From Bugula neritina (lineage: Eukaryota > Bryozoa > Gymnolaemata > Cheilostomatida > Bugulidae), in NCBI GenBank assembly GCA_964035545.1, contig OZ037769.1, positions 295,001 through 357,000 on the forward strand: a stretch of DNA of 62,000 nt, given 5' to 3'. Below are positions 48,289-59,084 of the stretch, piece after piece. The notes under the pieces were generated by a model. The model did not search any database. It worked only from the letters and a program-made list of their open reading frames with translations, and was not told the origin of the DNA. Position 1 is the first letter of the stretch; each line of letters opens with the position of its first letter. The translations under genes and the position numbers were made by a program.

Positions 48289-49350
48289 ATGTGTAACGTA
48301 AACCTAACTTGTGTTGTAGCAGGTAAGTCTTTGTACCAAGCATATTTGTTTAGTAAATCTGTAATTATATATAATTGTGTAAAATAACCAGATTTATTTG
48401 CTGCTTAAGAGTTGAGTAAAGTTTTGCAAATTACAAGATTTATTCATTTAGATAACCAAATGCACTTAGTTTTGTAGCCACACACACTTATTTGCAAGGT
48501 TTTAATTCAAAAATATACAACACCACGTAAGTAAAATCTTATTCAACGATAAAGAAAAAGTGCTTACATCTAGCATAAGCAAAAATGTGGGTAATATGGG
48601 CAGTTAGTTGAAAAATTTATAGAGCATATTAGTGATGCACTCTTACTTTTCAATAAATGATGTGTATAATTATGCACTGTTGATTTTCAGGAGCTGTTTC
48701 CATGGTCGCCATGGTAACATCCACAGACAACAATGTTACCAAGGCATACTACAGAATAGTTAACGCAGATCAAATCAACTTTGACCTAGTAGCTGGGCAG
48801 AGTACCTTGGCTGGACATAAAGCTGGTTGTGCCATGGAGTGTGCCAACTCAGACTATGGGTGTCTCGGGGTTCTCTACGACAGAAGAAATGAGAGTTGTT
48901 TTCTCATGTCTTGTGTTAATTCAAATCTGTCTACGGGCAGTTCTGGAAACATAGAAGTAGACTTCCTGGTCAGAATTGATTTGACTCTTAGTCATCTGTT
49001 AGCTAGAGGTAATTATATGAGTCATCTGTTAGCTAGAGGTAATTATATGAGTCATATGTTAGCTAGAGGTAATTATATGAGTCATATGTTAGCTAGAGGT
49101 AATTATATGAGTCATCTGTTAGTTAGAGGTAATTATATGAGTCATCTGTTAGCCAGAGGTAATTATATGGGTCATATGTTAGTTAGAGGTAATTATATGA
49201 GTCATATGTTAGCTAGAGGTAATTATATGAGTCACCTGTTAGCTAGAGGTAATTATATGAGTCATCTGTTAGTCAGAGGTAATTATATGAGTCATATGTT
49301 AGCTAGAAGTAATTATATGAGTCATATGTTAGTTAGAGGTAATTATATGA
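48289..49350 (+). pseudogene. PAN-lectin gene C, 3'-truncated (PAN part only)
   Basis: Exon 1 (48289-48322, MCNVNLTCVVA) and exon 2 (48691-49008) match gene B closely and remain open, with the same PAN cysteines (CAMECANSDYGCLG, CFLMSC). The 30-bp array follows with 12 copies. Intron 2 homology to gene B continues to about 49585 and then stops, where gene B has its fucolectin exons 3 and 4. From there the sequence is a copy of the dispersed repeat at 40531. Both lectin exons are absent before the next gene, so the lectin domain is lost. The open frame through the array to a TAA at 49407-49409 could still encode a secreted PAN-only protein, so a functional short form is not excluded. Confidence 0.7.
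48990..49350 (+). repeat. 30-bp in-frame array of gene C, 12 copies
   Basis: Same unit as in gene B, with more CATATG (Met) variants. It starts at the exon 2 end. Confidence 0.9.
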
Positions 49351-49589
49351 ATGAAAACATATATCGATATTTTTTATGTTTCAAAAAGTTTAACTTTGAA
49401 ATTGTTTAATCTTCTCCTGACATGCTATATTAGTATTATATTTGTGTAAATCGACTCTGGTTGGTTTATTCAAAAGCATACTAAATGAATTTCATTGCCT
49501 AGTTATTGATTGTAATGAGTCTATTTAGAATGCATAGCTTGTATTCTGAATTCAATATCACACTTCCCATGTCCATATTCTAGGAACTA

Positions 49590-51110
49590 TATTTGAGTAA
49601 TGGATTATCAATATGATTAAGGCGATTGTTTGCCAATTCCTTGGATTTTTCACATTAATTGGCCACGAGCAATAAATAATACTACAATTGTGAGCGTTGT
49701 AGGATCATGTATTTAGGTAGAAAAGCATTAAGTAAATGAAGCTATAATTTACAGTATGTTCGATTAAGTTTAGATATGCAAACATCTTTACATGTTATAT
49801 TCAAGTCGTGGCTCTAATAATAAATATATGGAATTTATCAACGCCCTTATAATATAATTATTGATTAGACTTTAGTATTTTCTCTGTTTAATTCTATTTT
49901 TAAAGCTCTATAAACACACTATTATTAGTTTCACACAATAATTATTGATCTGAGAAAATTAGAAAGAAAACAAGAAAGCATAAATTATTAATATAAAGTC
50001 TAATAGTAAATAAGTGCAGCAATAGTCAAAGTTGTGCATTGTTATTTGAAATAAGGAGGTATAGTTTATTACCTCCACAAATGCGAGATGATGTTAGTGA
50101 AAAACTGTTATGTCATGGCAGGTATGTTGCAGTCTGAACTTGTTGCAGCACTATATATAAATATTAGGAATACCTACATTTACTGGGTATACAGCTACAC
50201 TTGGTTTAGCTACTGCTACATTTATTACTAGATATACAGCTACACTTGGTTTAGCTACTGCTACATTTATTACTAGATATACAGCTACACTTGGTTTAGC
50301 TACTGCTACATTTATTACTAGATATACAGCTACACTTAGTTTAGCTACTGCTACATTTATTACTAGATATACAGATACACTTAGTTTAACTACTGCTACA
50401 TTTATTACTAGATATACAGCTACACTTGGTTTGGCTACTGCTACTCTTATTACTAGATATACGCAGCTACACTTGGTTTAGCTACTGCTACTCTTATTAC
50501 TAGATATACAGCTACACTTGGTTTAGCTACTGCTACTCTTATTACTAGATATACAGTTACACTTAGTTTAGCTACTGCTACATTTATTACTAGATATACA
50601 GTTACACTTGGTTTAGCTACTGCTCCATTTATTACTAGATATACAGCTACACTTGGTTTAGCTACTGCTACATTTATTACTAGATATACAGCTACACTTG
50701 GTTTAGCTACTGCTACATTTATTACTAGATATACAGCTACACTTAGTTTAGCTACTGCTACATTTATTACTAGATATACAGATACACTTAGTTTAACTAC
50801 TGCTACATTTATTACTAGATATACAGCTACACTTGGTTTGGCTACTGCTACTCTTATTACTAGATATACGCAGCTACACTTGGTTTAGCTACTGCTACTC
50901 TTATTACTAGATATACAGCTACACTTGGTTTAGCTACTGCTACTCTTATTACTAGATATACAGTTACACTTAGTTTAGCTACTGCTACATTTATTACTAG
51001 ATATACAGTTACACTTGGTTTAGCTACTGCTCCATTTATTACTAAATATACAGATACACTTGGTTTAGCTACTGCTACTTTTATTAAACTGTAGAAATAA
51101 ATGTTTCATT
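49590..51110. repeat. Dispersed repeat, copy 2, carrying an internal expansion
   Basis: Homologous to 40531-41115, but with the final 45 bp expanded into an array (50190-51060). Its left edge is the point where homology of gene C to gene B ends. Both copies end in ATTAAA followed by an AATAAATGTTT-like tail. Confidence 0.75.
50190..51060. repeat. 45-bp minisatellite, about 19 copies, with a 407-bp higher-order block
   Basis: The unit contains GATATACAGCTACACTTGGT, TTAGCTACTGCTACATTTAT and TACTA. The order of unit variants in about 50330-50635 is repeated in about 50740-51040, offset by 407 bp (nine units plus an extra GC), so a nine-unit block was duplicated. Confidence 0.92.
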
Positions 51111-52032
51111 ATTAAAAGTTACACTCGCTTCTGGCCTTGAATAAACCGGTTATTATAATTTTAAGAGTATTTTCTATTATGAAAAAACTTCTTAAAGTGA
51201 TGGCAGACCTTAATTCTAGCTAAAATCAGTCATTTTAATTTGACCTCTCAGAACCGCCATTTTGAAATTGAAAACTCAAAATGATAAAATTAATTTATAA
51301 TATGATTCAAAATATAGTGGCTTTAACATTTCTGTTTATTTAGATGTTCTTCTAAATGTTATCTGAATAAAATAAATTTGCTCTCTATAATTTGACAGCA
51401 GTTTCTTGCATTTGAAAGTAGCGTTAAAATTTACCGATAATTTTGAAATTTAAGGATTAAATTGAAAAGCAACTAGCTGGCTTGGTAGCTATTAATTTAA
51501 TCAAATTTAATGGCTATAATTATCCAAAAATTACCAAGCTGTACTATCAGCATCAATTACAAAAACTTTTAGGCTGTCCGGTTGAAAAGTGGAAGTTTAA
51601 AGTAAGCGCTATTGTTTGTTTACCTAAAAGACCATATATGGTCCATTGATCTGTGGATAGTGTCGCTTTGAGGGACATATATGGTCCATTGATCGCGTAA
51701 GGGTTAAAGGGACCTGGATTGCTGACAATGAGTTTAGTAAATCAATAAAGCTTTATATGTATGTGCTACAATTGGTCCTATTACTTTGCAAGCTGTTTCT
51801 GCTTAAGCCATTGAAAACTATCAGGCATAACTTTCCCAACTGTAAGTGCATGTAATAATTATAATGCTTTATAGCAATGTCTATTGATTTTACGTTGTTT
51901 ATGCTCCAAGGTTAAATACCATTGTGAGGTTGAGTGAGTGAGGTTGGTAGGAGAAAGTTGGTATAGAGGAGAAGGCTGATAGGAGAAGGTTGGTATAGGA
52001 GAAGATTGATAGAAGAAGGTTGTGAATCAAAG
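51111..52032. other. 5' flank of the ankyrin-caspase gene
   Basis: No coding exon was seen. A perfect palindrome GACCATATATGGTC (from about 51630) contains a CArg-box-like CCATATATGG. A near-copy CATATATGGTCCATTGATC follows about 45 bp later. Just before the ATG (about 51940-52020) is a short purine-rich repeat of AGGAGAAGGTTGGTAT. Confidence 0.4.
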
Positions 52033-55000
52033 ATGGCATCACTTAGCTGGGTAGTAGCTGGCGAGTTGAATGATGTAGATAAATTAAGAAATAAGTTAGC
52101 TTTGATGTCAACTGCTGAGAGACTGGAATATTTAAATCAACAAATTGAAGAGAGCACACAGGGGGCACACAGGGGCACACAGGGGGCACACAGGGGCACA
52201 CAGGGGCACACAGGGGGCACACTAATGCAGATAATTGTAGAGATAAATCGACTGGATTTGTTGGAATGTGTTGCAGACTCTGTACCACTAGCTGATTTGC
52301 TCACTCTAATAACCACACAGAACGATGATGGCAACACAGTTGTACATTGTGCTGCATTGAATAATCAGGTTGGACTCCTTCAGCACTTGCTAGGCAAATT
52401 ACCATCATTGCATTCATTTGACCTATTGAGTTTACAAAACAAGGATAATAATACAGCCCTGCACTGCACTGCACAAAAGGGTTTTGTGGATGCAGTGCAG
52501 TGTATTCTGGCTTCAGTGGCAGCAACTGAGTTAGGCAAACTTTTGTGTGTCAAGAATACGAAAGGAAATACTTCTTTGCTCTGTTCAACAAAAGAAGGTC
52601 ATACAGAGGTGGTGAGATACATGCTAGAGATTGCACCATGCGCTCTTTTGCCTAAACTACTAAGTATGAAAAATAAAAAGGGCAATACTGTTTTACACTG
52701 GGCAGCATTTAACTGCAAAACAAAGATAGTGGCTCAGGTATTTGATTTAGTATTGAGTGAGCAATTTTGCTCTTTGCTCAAAATACAAAACAAGGCAGAG
52801 AGAACAGCCTTGCATTGTGCAGTAACTAAGGGCCACACAAAAGCTGTGAAATGTATGTTAAGGTGTGTGCCAGCTGCTGACCTAGCAAGACTGCTTGCTG
52901 TTCAAGATGCTGATGGTGAGACAGTCTTTCACCATGCAGTTGACAGCAATCATGTAAAAATTACAAAATTCATGGCAGCATGCTTACAAGCTGCTGACTT
53001 ATACAAGGTGCTTGTTTTACAAAACAGAGAAGGCAATACTGCAATACACTGTGCTGTAGAACAAGCTGACACAGAGGTATTAACTGGTTTGCTCAACAAG
53101 CTGCTATTATTTCAAAGTCTGAACATAATATCAAACATTAGAAATTCAGATTTCTCCACTCCACTTGAAATGGCAAAAGCTAGTAACCGACTAGAAGCTG
53201 TGTTAAGCCTAGAAGAATATGTGGAAAGATCTAAACACAATATTACAGGTGTGGTGCAATTTTTTCTTTGCATCTAATATATTATATGCTATTTTATTTT
53301 AATAACATAATGAATTACACAGAATATATAAGTAATAATACAAATATCTTGAACACATTTTATTATTTGAATTTATGCTTGCACATTTTCTCATTTTATT
53401 TTCAAGCTAAAACTAAATTTATAATGTAAATATTATTTTTACGATCATATTCTCAGGTTTAATTGGATGTGTCAGTACATAAAATATCATTAACTTTTTC
53501 TAATTCCAATTGCATGAAACTTGTATAAAGCTGCTCAAAGTTCATATAGTAACATAGCAATAGACCCTTTTCAGAAGTACCCAATAGCCCCCTCACAATT
53601 ATGAGTTGTGTCCTCCCAAAATGAAAATTGGTGAACAAAATAAACTTAAACGTATTTTTGTGATTTTGGTTGCTGAGCAATGCTGAAGTGCCACTTCAGC
53701 ATTGCTCAGCAACCAAAACCACAAACATGCTTTCAAGTTTATTTTCTTCAAAATTTTTCATGAAGAAATATTTTTAAAATTTTTTTGAACTGCCAACATG
53801 TGTGCTTATACTAAAATATCTATCTCCTAAAAGAACAATTATATAGCATAATTAGAATTTTAAGTAGCAGCCAAACTTTAAATTTTAATGAGTTTGCTCT
53901 TTATACAAAGGTTCAACCTATTCACTTTGGGAAGACACAACTCTTAATTGTAAAGGGGATACCAGGGACCTCTAAAAACGTGTATTATCTCTGTTTATAA
54001 ATATAATTTGCATGACATATTAAAAGCATAAACTTGACAAAAGCCAAATAAATACTTTCTAGGTAATGACCAAAACAATGACATGTCTTTACAAGAAAGC
54101 TTAGAGTATTTAGATGAAAGCAAACAAAATATAGAAATAATTCAACTTCCTATGAAAAAACTTACACAACCTGTTGATGAAAATAACAACACAATCAAGG
54201 TGAGAACTGCATCCCTTTTATTTAAACCTGAATTGATGCTGAAGCATTTTTTTAAAAATCTTTTAAAGTTTTGAAAGACTTCTTCTGCAGCCTGATTTAA
54301 TTGTTTTTTTTGTATTTTGTTTTTAAATTTCTTTTCTGTCATAAGTTCAAAAAACATGAAGAATCTTTTTTAACATGTGAAATAAAAGTAGCAGTCGTCT
54401 TATGATTGACTTTTGCAAACAGATGTACAGAATTTCAACACCGCTCCGAGGAAGATGTTTAATTATAAACAACATACACTTTGACAGACACTTAGGAGAC
54501 AGAAATGGCTCCCAGATAGATGCTGTAAACCTCCTCAATGTATTCCAAAAACTTGATTTTGTCTGTGATGTAAAAACAGACCTCACTGGCCAGGTGCTTA
54601 TACATATTGTACGAGAATACCTTACACCGTTTTTATTACTTGAAAATGTTCATATTTACTTTGTTAATATTTATTTAGTCTGCCAATACACAAGGCCAAT
54701 AGACATTGTCAACAAATTTTCAATTACCTACATCTTTACAGCAAATGGTAGCTAGCATAAAAGAAGAGACTCGACATCCTGATTACTTGAACAAACTTGA
54801 AGTATGTGTGCTGGTAATTATGACTCATGGGACAGAGAGCCAACTGTTTGGTGTTGACTGCACTCCGGTTGAACGAACAGACGTATATGACATGCTTTCT
54901 CCATACAAATTTAAGTCAATGGCCATGCAACCAAAGATTCTCATAGTGCAAGCATGTGCTGGTAGTAAGTTTTTATGTTTCTCTGTATATTAAGTTACCT

Positions 55001-56920
55001 GCCAATGAATGATGCCCAGTTTTTTCGCTACTACTAATTTCTTTTTGACTTTGGTTTGAAGCTGTGTAGAGAAATGCAAATGCTTTTTACAAAAGCTGTA
55101 ATTTATAATCTATGTAATTTTTTTAACATCCTAATTAAAAGTTGTAGTAAAAGTTTAACATATAAAACACCATTATAAAAAATTAAAATATTGGCTAGGC
55201 GCATGTCTATATTGCTAACTTTCGTGCTGTGTTATTGTATTCACAATTTATATCAAATGTTATTGGCTATTTGTAATTCAGTAATATCAAATTAAAATCA
55301 ATAAGTCTTGCAAATATTGATTTCACCAGCAAAAAATCAAATAAAACTGGCCAGTTTTTCTGTAAGTTAAAAATGTTTATGAACGACACTTCAATGATTT
55401 ATGTTATACTGATGTATACTTATATATGGCTTCATATACTTAGACCTTATCTTTTATAGAAAAAAAGGATTATATGGGCTTTTATGAAGATGATTCTCCT
55501 CGTGCTACACACCAAACAAACAGTTTATTTCCAGGAGATTATCTAGCCACTGAAAATCTGTTTATCTTAAGATCTAGTTTTTCTGGTAGGCAGTAATTGA
55601 ATGAAATGAAACCTAGTATTTAATGGAGGTGCTTATATTTTATTTAATAGGTCCCAATTATAAGCAATAATTATTTTGGAATTAAATTGCTTTTATTCAA
55701 AAATTTTTAATAAACGAAATATTATCAAAAATGGAATAAATGAAAAACTAACATTGATAGTTTTCATTACATAAATTGTTGCCACACCCAAATATAACTC
55801 ATTGCATTTGCTTGCCATTGCATTTGGCTGCAGGATTATTGTATAAAATTAAAAAACTGAAAAATGCACGATTTGGATACAGTTATAAGAATTGCCACAG
55901 AATTATTTTTGATCTCTCACTAACTTCCTGTATCGCTTTATCATCACATTGCTATTTACAGGTCACGTTTCAATCAGACATTCCATAATTGGAAGTTGGA
56001 TGGTGAGGGCATTAGTTGTTACCCTATACAACCATGCTTGTGATAAAGATATTGAGGCTATATTCAAAGAGGTATAGTCCAAATAAAAATTCATCAGCTA
56101 AAATTAAAAGGTATAATTATAATCGAAGCTGTAATAAAGGTTGCCATAGTTAATAAAATACTTATTTTATTACTAACAAATTTATATACAAGTTTTTATA
56201 CTACTTATAGTGCTTGTATCACATTATTTTATCATTTTATTATATACAAACACACAAAAACATATAATTGACTTTCAATTCTACAAAAATATAAACTGTG
56301 AACATCTAGGAAATAATTCTACCTAAAAATAAGCTTTTTCAACATAAAAATAGCTGCAAAAATTCGAATATATAAACAATTTAACATATTTTATTCACAA
56401 CCATAGTTTTTACGCCAAGAAAATACTTTAGTTTAAAGGCCATATTAATTGCAAGTTTGAACTAAATATTTTGCATAACATAAAAGACGTGTAAAAATAA
56501 ATAATGAATATTAGTGCTTTGCTGAACTTAGACAATACGTTGATTTACTTTAGATTGCAGTCAAAATTATCTATAATTATAAAGCTTGCTGGTAATACGT
56601 ATACTAAAGGTGAGTAATTGGAGCAAGTAACTCCGAATACAAATGAAAGCAAGTGTTACTTTTTCAGACCAAATAAACCAAAATGGTCATTATAACACAG
56701 AGTTTGAGGAGTCTGCTGAGGTTGTATATGAATATGAATGAAGCAAGGCTATAACTGGTTTAAAGCATTTTGTTTATAATGGTAGGTAAAAGAGATAGTA
56801 AAGCAGAAAAGCATTGCTACATTTAAAAGAGATGTTAGTGCTGGAGGACAACAGGTTACGTATGAATGTTTTCCTTCTGAAGAGAAGAAACTATTTCTTT
56901 GCAATGCGCATTGGTGTTGA
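52033..56920 (+). CDS. Ankyrin-repeat caspase
   Basis: Seven exons (52033-53248, 54063-54199, 54423-54593, 54742-54964, 55460-55585, 55962-56071, 56786-56920) join in phase to 705 residues. Residues 42-62 are a Gly/Thr/His-rich low-complexity run. Residues 96-400 hold eight ankyrin-type repeats (GNTALHCA-like motifs) spaced exactly 39 residues apart. Residues 452 to the end form a caspase: YRISTPLRGRCLIINN start, DLTGQ, catalytic His537 in MTHGT, catalytic Cys580 in QACAG, linker, then p10 with SIRHSIIGSW and closing ECFPSEEKKLFL. It is a cysteine protease of the cell-death or immune type, with ankyrins replacing the usual CARD/DED prodomain. The exon 4 donor at 54965 (GTAAGT) was chosen because it preserves QACAG. 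I start at the first ATG of the open frame. Confidence 0.82.
52150..52222 (+). repeat. Coding G-rich repeat within the ankyrin-caspase
   Basis: Repeats of GGGGGCACACAGGGGCACACA encode TQGAHRG-type residues between the N-terminal region and the first ankyrin repeat. They stay in frame. The G-run spacing also fits G-quadruplex-type sequence. Confidence 0.75.
53572..53976. mobile_element. Foldback / MITE-like element in intron 1 of the ankyrin-caspase
   Basis: Its centre is a perfect 27-bp inverted repeat with a 1-bp spacer (53664-53690 and 53692-53718; arm ends TGCTGAAGTG / CACTTCAGCA). Outer inverted arms (53595-53625 against 53921-53951) match with about three mismatches around GAGTTGTGTC. 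This long foldback is typical of non-autonomous DNA transposons; no target-site duplication was confirmed. Confidence 0.65.
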
Positions 56921-57330
56921 ATAAGTAAAACTTTTCATATTAGTAAACTAGCTGTAGTGGTTTTGTAATCTTACAAAAGGGAGAAAAATTTCTTTTATTT
57001 TATGGACAGCTAGCAACTTAGTTAGCATGTGACAAGCAAGACGACTTCCCATAACACTAACACCAATGGTCACAAGTGATGATAAATTACTGTGTGCTAC
57101 ATGAATATATTATTATATTATTTAATAATTTGTTTAAAAACTTTTTATTTTCTTTTTGAAACGTGTTGCTCTGTATTTCGCATTTTTCCTGTGCAACAAG
57201 TATATATCTGCATGTGCATATGTATGTATACACATATATATTGTTGTGAATTTATGCTGCAGATATAAATTACAGTGGGTAGTTATGAAAATTACTGCTC
57301 AAACGTGTATACTCTTTGTGCATGGGAGAG
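56921..57330. other. 3' flank of the ankyrin-caspase gene
   Basis: AT-rich with no exon recognised; likely 3' UTR followed by intergenic DNA. Confidence 0.4.
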
Positions 57331-57720
57331 TTAGAGAAGTGCTGTGAGATTATAATTCACTGAGCGTATATAATCCAATTGTTTATTTACATCTAAGGGT
57401 GAGTTTAAAAATAACTTCGCTACAAAAAGTACACAAGTATAACTAACTGCGTAAACTGGGTAACTCCAATATCCAAGTCCAAGCCTAAAGTCACAATGTG
57501 GGGGCGTGGTGTCTGTGTTATATAGTTGCGCAGCCTCTGCAATCATGCCAGCCGTTGTTGGTAGCCAATTAGGATCAGGCAAGCATTAGGCATTAGTTGA
57601 GTCATTACGTTTCCATTATCGCATTATGCGAATGGATTTTTTCATTCACCCTATAAGTATAGTTGCATCGAAGCAAAACCGCAGCCAGAAATTCAATCTG
57701 ACTCAAAGTTGGCCATATTA
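57331..57720 (-). mobile_element. LTR-like segment 1
   Basis: Read on the minus strand it has a TATATAAC promoter-like element (about 57519-57526) preceded by a GC-richer region. About 140 bp later comes AATAAACAATTGG (AATAAA within 57376-57384) and an end reading CTCAGTGAATTATAATCTCA. The order TATA, then AATAAA, then tail resembles an LTR U3-R-U5. No internal gag-pol or flanking duplication was found, so it may be a solo LTR fragment. The minus-strand open frame of 83 codons is not recognisable. Confidence 0.3.
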
Positions 57721-57840
57721 ATTTACATTTTAATTTAGGCGGCACAATTGCAAAGAGAAGATAACTTTGTATCGATTGCATAGTGTAATAATCTTATGCG
57801 TAGAATGTTATGATTTGCTGCATGTAATTATTGGTGTGGG
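57721..57840. other. Spacer between LTR-like segments
   Basis: No feature was recognised. Confidence 0.3.
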
Positions 57841-58340
57841 TTATTAGCTGATGGAACACAGTGACTCTTTGCTGAGAATATTTATTAATAAATAAATAAG
57901 AAAGTTTATACTCACTATCCTTTATTGCACTCCAATATATATATATCCAAAAAAATAGAAAAAGAGTTAGAGAGGATAACTCCTTACATCACCGTGGAAA
58001 ACTATATTTACTACTATTATTCTAGGTATAAAGTAAATAACTATGCGTTAGGTATACAAGTGTTCTTGCTTGTTGGCTCCGAGTTGTGTCTTCATCTGAT
58101 GCTGGCAGTCAACTGAATTCACTGGTGTGAGGGCTTCCTTTTATATGTTGGGATGTAACTAGTCTAGAAAGTTCCATGCGAATTCGAGGGAGTTCGCTCG
58201 AATCGCAGGGGATTCGGAGGGTCATAACAAAAGGTTCGCAGGAATTCGCTCGAATCGAGCAAATTTCGAGGGGAAATCCCAGTCATCATTAGTTATATAA
58301 GTAGCCCTATGCCTAGTTATGAACAACAGCTAATCCAGTC
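57841..58340 (-). mobile_element. LTR-like segment 2
   Basis: On the minus strand TATAAAAGG (58137-58145) is followed about 215 bp later by AATAAAGG (AATAAA at 57921-57926). This is the spacing expected of U3-TATA and R-poly(A) in an LTR. Upstream of the TATA is a local GC-richer stretch with repeated TTCGCTCGAATCG (58190-58265). No coding part was found. Confidence 0.35.
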
Positions 58341-58694
58341 AGTACTATAATAACATGTAGCTAGGAACAATAACTAATCCAGTCATTACCATCATGACAC
58401 CTAGCTGTTAATGGACTGGGGCTATGCAACTGATACATTTAAGAAAAACATTTCATTCCATAGGAATGAAAGAAATACTAGTAAGGAATACACGCAACAA
58501 TTATTGAAGTATACACAATTTTACCCCAATAGGAACGTGTGGTTTTCCTTCGATGTAATCCGCACAGGCATTCATACGGATTCATTGGAAACAAAGTGAG
58601 TGTCCCATTATTGATGGGTGTCAAATAGCACTCCGGGCTATTTGCAATGCTAGCACATTCGATGCCTGAAGACAGTAAATGCCTGTAATTCACT

Positions 58695-58697
<3 letters not shown>
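58341..58697. other. Unassigned sequence before the AT array
   Basis: A short open frame (58411-58599, plus strand) has no recognisable motif. I treat it as chance or a repeat fragment. Confidence 0.3.

Positions 58698-58788
<91 letters not shown>
58698..58788. repeat. (AT)n microsatellite
   Basis: About 90 bp of AT dinucleotides contain a single AA break. It directly abuts the CTCAATCTGTGGACAG motif at 58789. Confidence 0.95.
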
Positions 58789-59084
58789 CTCAATCTGTGG
58801 ACAGCAGCTGTTTCGGTAATTGTCCCCTCATCAGCACAGAACAGAGTACCATGGCCCACACCTTCGCAATAGTAGAAACTTATGTTTTTACTAAAGCATA
58901 TTTAAAAGGTGTGTAAACTCAAGCCAGAGAGCTCAAGTGACTCTAGGGGTCACCTAAGAGTCACGAGCCTTGCAAAATGCTAGCAGCTTGAGTTTGTGAC
59001 CATGGTGGGAGAGCTCAATCACTGAATGTCATTGCTGAGCATTAAGTGAGAGCATAATACCTCAATCTGTGGACAGTAGCTGTT
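58789..59084. mobile_element. Segment bounded by direct repeats of a 27-bp motif
   Basis: CTCAATCTGTGGACAG plus (C/T)AGCTGTTTCGG occurs at about 58789-58815 and again at about 59062-59088, flanking about 250 bp of unrelated sequence. The right copy lies at the junction where homology to the gene B-C intergenic DNA resumes. It may be a nested repeat or the edge of an insertion. Confidence 0.4.

Noticed and set aside
54961-54962. Donor at 54962 for caspase exon 4
   Set aside because: It would give QACAE; the stronger GTAAGT three bases downstream keeps QACAG and the phase.
57331-57582. 83-codon minus-strand open frame
   Set aside because: No recognisable motif. The DNA looks like an LTR fragment rather than a gene.
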